This document shows positions 4,711 through 6,857 of a DNA stretch of 6,857 nt, one piece after another; position 1 is the stretch's first letter; every line of letters starts with the position of its first letter. Source of the stretch: Treponema sp. (GTDB taxonomy: Bacteria; Spirochaetota; Spirochaetia; Treponematales; Breznakiellaceae); the NCBI GenBank assembly GCA_031261385.1, contig JAISJS010000076.1, positions 1-6,857 of the forward strand. The letters are read 5' to 3'. The notes beneath the pieces are model-generated. The model was given only the letters and a program-made list of their open reading frames with translations. It was not told the DNA's origin and did no database searches. Made by a program: the position numbers and the translations under genes.

Positions 4711-5235
4711 ATGGAACATTCACGGGATAGAGATCGAAACCGGGACAGGGATACGGAAAAAGAATTTGTCGAGAAGCTGGTCAAGCTCAACCGGACTGCG
4801 AAAGTGGTTAAGGGCGGTCGGCGCTTCTCTTTTTCTGCCCTCACGGTTATCGGCGATAAAAAGGGTAACGTGGGTTATGGCTTCGGCAAGGCAAACGATG
4901 TTTCCGAAGCGATCCGCAAGAGCGTTGATAAGGCAAAGCGGAATATGGTGAAGCTGCCGGTGAAGAACGGGACAATTCCCCACGAGATTTCCGGGGACTT
5001 TAAGGCTTCACGGGTGCTCCTTAAACCGGCTTGTTCGGGGACGGGAATCATCGCCGGAGGTCCGGTACGGGCCATCATGGAAGCCGGCGGGGTAACCGAT
5101 GTGCTCAGTAAGTCCATCGGGGCTTCAAGCCAGTATAACGTGGTCAAGGCGACGTTTACCTGCATCAGCAAGATGATGGACGCCAAGGCAGTCGCCAAGA
5201 ACCGGGGCAAGTCCCTTGCAGAGTTGTGGGGTTAA
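4711..5235 (+). CDS. rpsE: 30S ribosomal protein S5 with an Arg-Asp-rich N-terminus
   Basis: This gene encodes a 174-residue S5, normal in length. The N-terminal double-stranded-RNA-binding-like domain (about 18-84) contains LNRTAKVVKGGRRFSFSAL (26-44) and VGYGFGKANDVSEAIRK (54-70). The C-terminal domain has the signature SGTGIIAGGPVRAIMEAGG and ends KNRGKSLAELWG. S5 contacts 16S rRNA at the back of the 30S subunit and affects decoding accuracy. The loop around 27-34 corresponds to the place where spectinomycin resistance changes occur in other bacteria. Residues 5-14 are a run of Arg-Asp dipeptides with one Asn (RDRDRNRDRD), not part of the core fold. Its five arginines use four different codons, so it is not recent slippage. 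AGGGGG (4701-4706) precedes the ATG by 4 nt and overlaps the rplR TAG stop. Confidence 0.97.
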   Translation: MEHSRDRDRNRDRDTEKEFVEKLVKLNRTAKVVKGGRRFSFSALTVIGDKKGNVGYGFGKANDVSEAIRKSVDKAKRNMVKLPVKNGTIPHEISGDFKASRVLLKPACSGTGIIAGGPVRAIMEAGGVTDVLSKSIGASSQYNVVKATFTCISKMMDAKAVAKNRGKSLAELWG

Positions 5236-5237
5236 AA

Positions 5238-5429
5238 ATGGCGAAGAAAATACGTATTCGTCTGGTGCGGAGCACCATTGGGTCGCTCCCAAAACAGCGC
5301 GCCACGGTTCGTTCCCTGGGTCTGCGGAAGATTGGTTCTTCTACCGAGCAGGAAGCGACTCCGGTGATTTTGGGAATGGTGAGAGTTGTTTCCCATCTGG
5401 TCTCGGTGGAGGATGTTCAGACCACCTGA
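5238..5429 (+). CDS. rpmD: 50S ribosomal protein L30
   Basis: This gene encodes a 63-residue L30, near the usual 58-62. The signatures are MAKKIRIRLVRSTIGSLPKQ (1-20) and the following block TVRSLGLRKIGSST, with the closing VVSHLVSVEDV. L30 is a small 50S protein that binds 23S rRNA and is absent from some bacteria. The ATG at 5238 is preferred over an in-frame GTG at 5226, which would add four non-family residues (VGLK). It lies 2 nt after the rpsE stop and has no clear Shine-Dalgarno, only a weak GTGGGG at 5226-5231, so it probably depends on ribosomes finishing rpsE. The last codons form the left arm of an 11-bp inverted repeat with the TGA stop in its loop. Long alternative frames over this stretch carry no family similarity. 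Confidence 0.95.
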   Translation: MAKKIRIRLVRSTIGSLPKQRATVRSLGLRKIGSSTEQEATPVILGMVRVVSHLVSVEDVQTT

Positions 5430-5441
5430 CGGTGGTCTGAA
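5416..5441 (+). repeat. 11-bp inverted repeat spanning the rpmD stop codon
   Basis: TTCAGACCACC (5416-5426) and GGTGGTCTGAA (5431-5441) are perfect complements around the loop TGAC, which contains the rpmD stop TGA (5427-5429). A ribosome terminating on rpmD would keep the stem open and the stem could close once it leaves. A run of five T follows only after a 7-nt spacer (5449-5453), and those bases are themselves paired in the next hairpin, so this is a poor fit to an intrinsic terminator. Its role in mRNA processing, stability or rplO control is inferred. Confidence 0.7.
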
Positions 5442-5445
5442 TTCA

Positions 5446-5466
5446 CAGTTTTTCGTAGAAAAACTG
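5446..5466 (+). repeat. 9-bp inverted repeat upstream of rplO
   Basis: CAGTTTTTC (5446-5454) and GAAAAACTG (5458-5466) pair perfectly around a GTA loop. It lies 4 nt after the previous hairpin and ends two bases before the rplO Shine-Dalgarno AAGGAG (5468-5473). It lacks a trailing U-tract. With the upstream 11-bp stem it makes a double hairpin that fills nearly the whole rpmD-rplO gap. Confidence 0.65.
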
Positions 5467-5481
5467 CAAGGAGTATTGAAT

Positions 5482-6006
5482 ATGCACGATTTTGATTTGC
5501 ACGCCCCGGAGGGCGCCAATAAAAAAAAGCGGATCATCGGCCGCGGGCAAGGTTCAGGCCGGGGTACCACTGCCGGGAAAGGAAACAAGGGACAGAAGTC
5601 CCGGTCCGGCGGCAAGACGTATGTCGGGTTTGAAGGCGGGCAGATGCCCCTTTACCGGCGGCTGGCACACCGGGGTTTTTCAAATTATCCCTTTAAGAAG
5701 GAATTCCAGGCGGTGAACCTTGGGGAAATCGAGAAGCGCTTTGAAGCTTCCGAAACCGTGAACGCCGCCTCGCTGATAAAAAAAGGCCTGGTTAAAGGGA
5801 CTGTTCCGGTAAAGATCCTTGGCAATGGAGATTTTACCAAGAAACTTTCCTTTAAGGTTGCGGCGGTATCCGCCTCCGCGAAGGAAAAAATCGAAAAGGC
5901 AGGCGGCGATGTTACCGTAGATGCCCCTGCGGAACGGCCCGCAAAGGGTAAGGCCGGCGGCAAAGGCGGTCCGGCTGCAAAAACGGCAAAAGCCGAACAG
6001 GAATAA
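5482..6006 (+). CDS. rplO: 50S ribosomal protein L15 with extended C-terminal tail
   Basis: This gene encodes a 174-residue L15, compared with a usual length of about 145-150. Residues 1-10 (MHDFDLHAPE) and the glycine- and arginine-rich extended arm at 19-43 (GRGQGSGRGTTAGKGNKGQK and on) are typical and thread into 23S rRNA. The next block is GGQMPLYRRLAHRGF (52-66). The globular part runs to about 146 and contains VNAASLIKKGLVK and KILGNGDFTKKL. Residues 149-174 are a low-complexity Lys/Gly/Ala/Pro tail. L15 is a late assembly protein of the 50S subunit. ATG 5482 is chosen over an in-frame ATG at 5386 because it has AAGGAG (5468-5473) at 8 nt and matches the family start. The earlier start would run through rpmD and the hairpins. 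The 52-nt gap upstream holds two hairpins. Confidence 0.96.
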   Translation: MHDFDLHAPEGANKKKRIIGRGQGSGRGTTAGKGNKGQKSRSGGKTYVGFEGGQMPLYRRLAHRGFSNYPFKKEFQAVNLGEIEKRFEASETVNAASLIKKGLVKGTVPVKILGNGDFTKKLSFKVAAVSASAKEKIEKAGGDVTVDAPAERPAKGKAGGKGGPAAKTAKAEQE

Positions 6007-6009
6007 TGC

Positions 6010-6857
6010 ATGGCTAATCCATTAGTTGGAATTTTCAGAGTAAAGGAACTCCGGGAGCGCATCCTTTTTACTGCGGCAATGCTCGTGGTATTCCGGATTG
6101 GCGCAGTACTCCCCATACCGGGGATCAACGTCCGTGAGCTTGCCGCCTACTTCTTTTCACTATCACAGAATAGCGATGGAAATGCCATTGTGGAGTACCT
6201 GGACTTCTTTGCCGGCGGCGCCTTTTCAAATTTCTCTGTTTTTATGTTGGGGATTATGCCCTACATATCAATGTCGATCATCATGCAGCTCCTCCTCATT
6301 GTGTTTCCTTCCCTCAAGAAGATCTCCCAGGAGGAGGGGGGCAAGAAAAAGATACAGATGTACCAGCGTGTCGGTACGGTAGCGGTTTGTCTTATTCAGT
6401 CTTTTGCCGTTACCCAGTACGCCAGGAGTATTTCCGCCGAGGTACCAAATCTTCTCAGTATGGGAATGGTTCCTTTTTCCATCATTGCCATACTAACGGT
6501 AACGACGGGAACGATGTTCCTTATGTGGATAGGTGAGCAGATTACCAAACGGGGCATAGGAAATGGGATTTCCCTTTTGATTTTTGCCGGTATCGTGGCG
6601 CGGCTTCCCCAGGCGGTGTATGAGCTGGTTGAAAAAGTGCGGGATGGGTCACTGAACCTGGTCTTTGTTGTTGTGGTTCTGGTCATGTTTGTGGCGGTCG
6701 TTGCCCTGGTTGTATTTGAACAGCAGGGACAGCGGAAAATCCCCGTGAACTATGCCAAACGGGTGGTCGGCAGGAAAATGTACGGCGCCCAGAACACCTA
6801 TATTCCCTTTAAAATCAACCCGTCGGGAGTAATTCCGGTCATCTTCGCATCTTCCAT
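6010..6857 (+). CDS. secY: Protein translocase channel subunit SecY, N-terminal 282 residues
   Basis: The frame is open from ATG 6010 to the window end and encodes 282 residues; full SecY is about 430-450, so the 3' third is missing. SecY is the membrane channel that moves preproteins with SecA and SecE/SecG, and inserts membrane proteins. Visible features are TM1 at about 18-34, the PIPGIN stretch (35-40) leading to the periplasmic plug, TM2 with GGAFSNFSVFMLGIMPYISM (69-88), and further hydrophobic spans near 121-138, 154-174, 186-200 and 215-236. The motif GEQITKRGIGNGISLLIF lies at 175-192. The cytosolic loop RKIPVNYAKRVVGRKMYG (242-259) precedes the conserved IPFKINPSGVIPVIFASS. CAGGA (5998-6002) is 7 nt before the start. 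The rplO stop is 3 nt upstream, the usual rplO-secY pairing. Confidence 0.97.
   Translation, partial: MANPLVGIFRVKELRERILFTAAMLVVFRIGAVLPIPGINVRELAAYFFSLSQNSDGNAIVEYLDFFAGGAFSNFSVFMLGIMPYISMSIIMQLLLIVFPSLKKISQEEGGKKKIQMYQRVGTVAVCLIQSFAVTQYARSISAEVPNLLSMGMVPFSIIAILTVTTGTMFLMWIGEQITKRGIGNGISLLIFAGIVARLPQAVYELVEKVRDGSLNLVFVVVVLVMFVAVVALVVFEQQGQRKIPVNYAKRVVGRKMYGAQNTYIPFKINPSGVIPVIFASS

Noticed and set aside
5216..5440. 74-codon plus-strand frame overlapping rpsE and rpmD
   Set aside because: It is out of frame with L30, whose family sequence is clear at 5238-5429; this frame has no family similarity.
5416..5466. Intrinsic terminator after rpmD
   Set aside because: The T-run is 7 nt from the stem and is itself paired in the second hairpin; stopping here would cut off rplO and secY.
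5386..5481. 32-residue N-terminal extension of L15
   Set aside because: It would overlap rpmD and both hairpins, adds non-family sequence, and the start at 5482 has a good Shine-Dalgarno.
6098..6382. 94-codon plus-strand frame inside secY
   Set aside because: It is an out-of-frame shadow of secY, whose frame is continuous and strongly conserved.

Overview
This window is a ribosomal-protein operon: the 3' end of an S10-type cluster running straight into an spc-type cluster. Every gene is on the + strand. The order is rplV (3' end only), rpsC, rplP, rpmC, rpsQ, rplN, rplX, rplE, rpsN, rpsH, rplF, rplR, rpsE, rpmD, rplO and secY (5' part only). The sequence is a little above half G+C by eye. 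The gene order is the common bacterial one. The protein sequences, the four-cysteine forms of L24 and S14, and the N-terminus of SecY look most like a spirochete, probably Treponema or a relative. That placement is pattern recognition, not a search result.

Layout: positions 1-2582 hold L22 (end), S3, L16, L29, S17, L14 and L24. Positions 2585-3136 hold L5, whose reading frame is broken near its start. Positions 3155-5235 hold S14, S8, L6, L18 and S5. Positions 5238-6857 hold L30, L15 and the first 282 codons of SecY. Most junctions are 0-18 nt, as expected for one co-transcribed, translationally coupled unit. The exceptions are rpsC-rplP (66 nt), rpmD-rplO (52 nt) and rplF-rplR (36 nt). No promoter or intrinsic terminator could be supported. 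No stretch of 300 bases lacks a gene.

The most notable feature is in rplE. A 23-codon frame (2585-2656) with a strong Shine-Dalgarno encodes what looks like the normal start of L5. It ends in an in-frame TAA, and the same frame resumes six codons later at an ATG (2672) that begins the rest of L5. Sequence error, a true nonsense mutation with re-initiation, and a deliberate two-step arrangement are all open. TAA ends most other genes here, so codon reassignment is not credible.

Second, the two longest gaps share one architecture. Each has two consecutive perfect inverted repeats, then the Shine-Dalgarno of the next gene (rplP or rplO). In the second gap the rpmD stop codon lies in the hairpin loop. 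These are plausible RNA regulatory or processing elements, but their function is inferred.

The products work together: S3, S5, S8, S14 and S17 build the 30S subunit, and L5, L6, L14, L15, L16, L18, L22, L24, L29 and L30 build the 50S subunit. SecY forms the membrane channel that takes exported proteins from translating ribosomes. Apart from the rplE break and the hairpins, this is an ordinary housekeeping region with no sign of mobile DNA.
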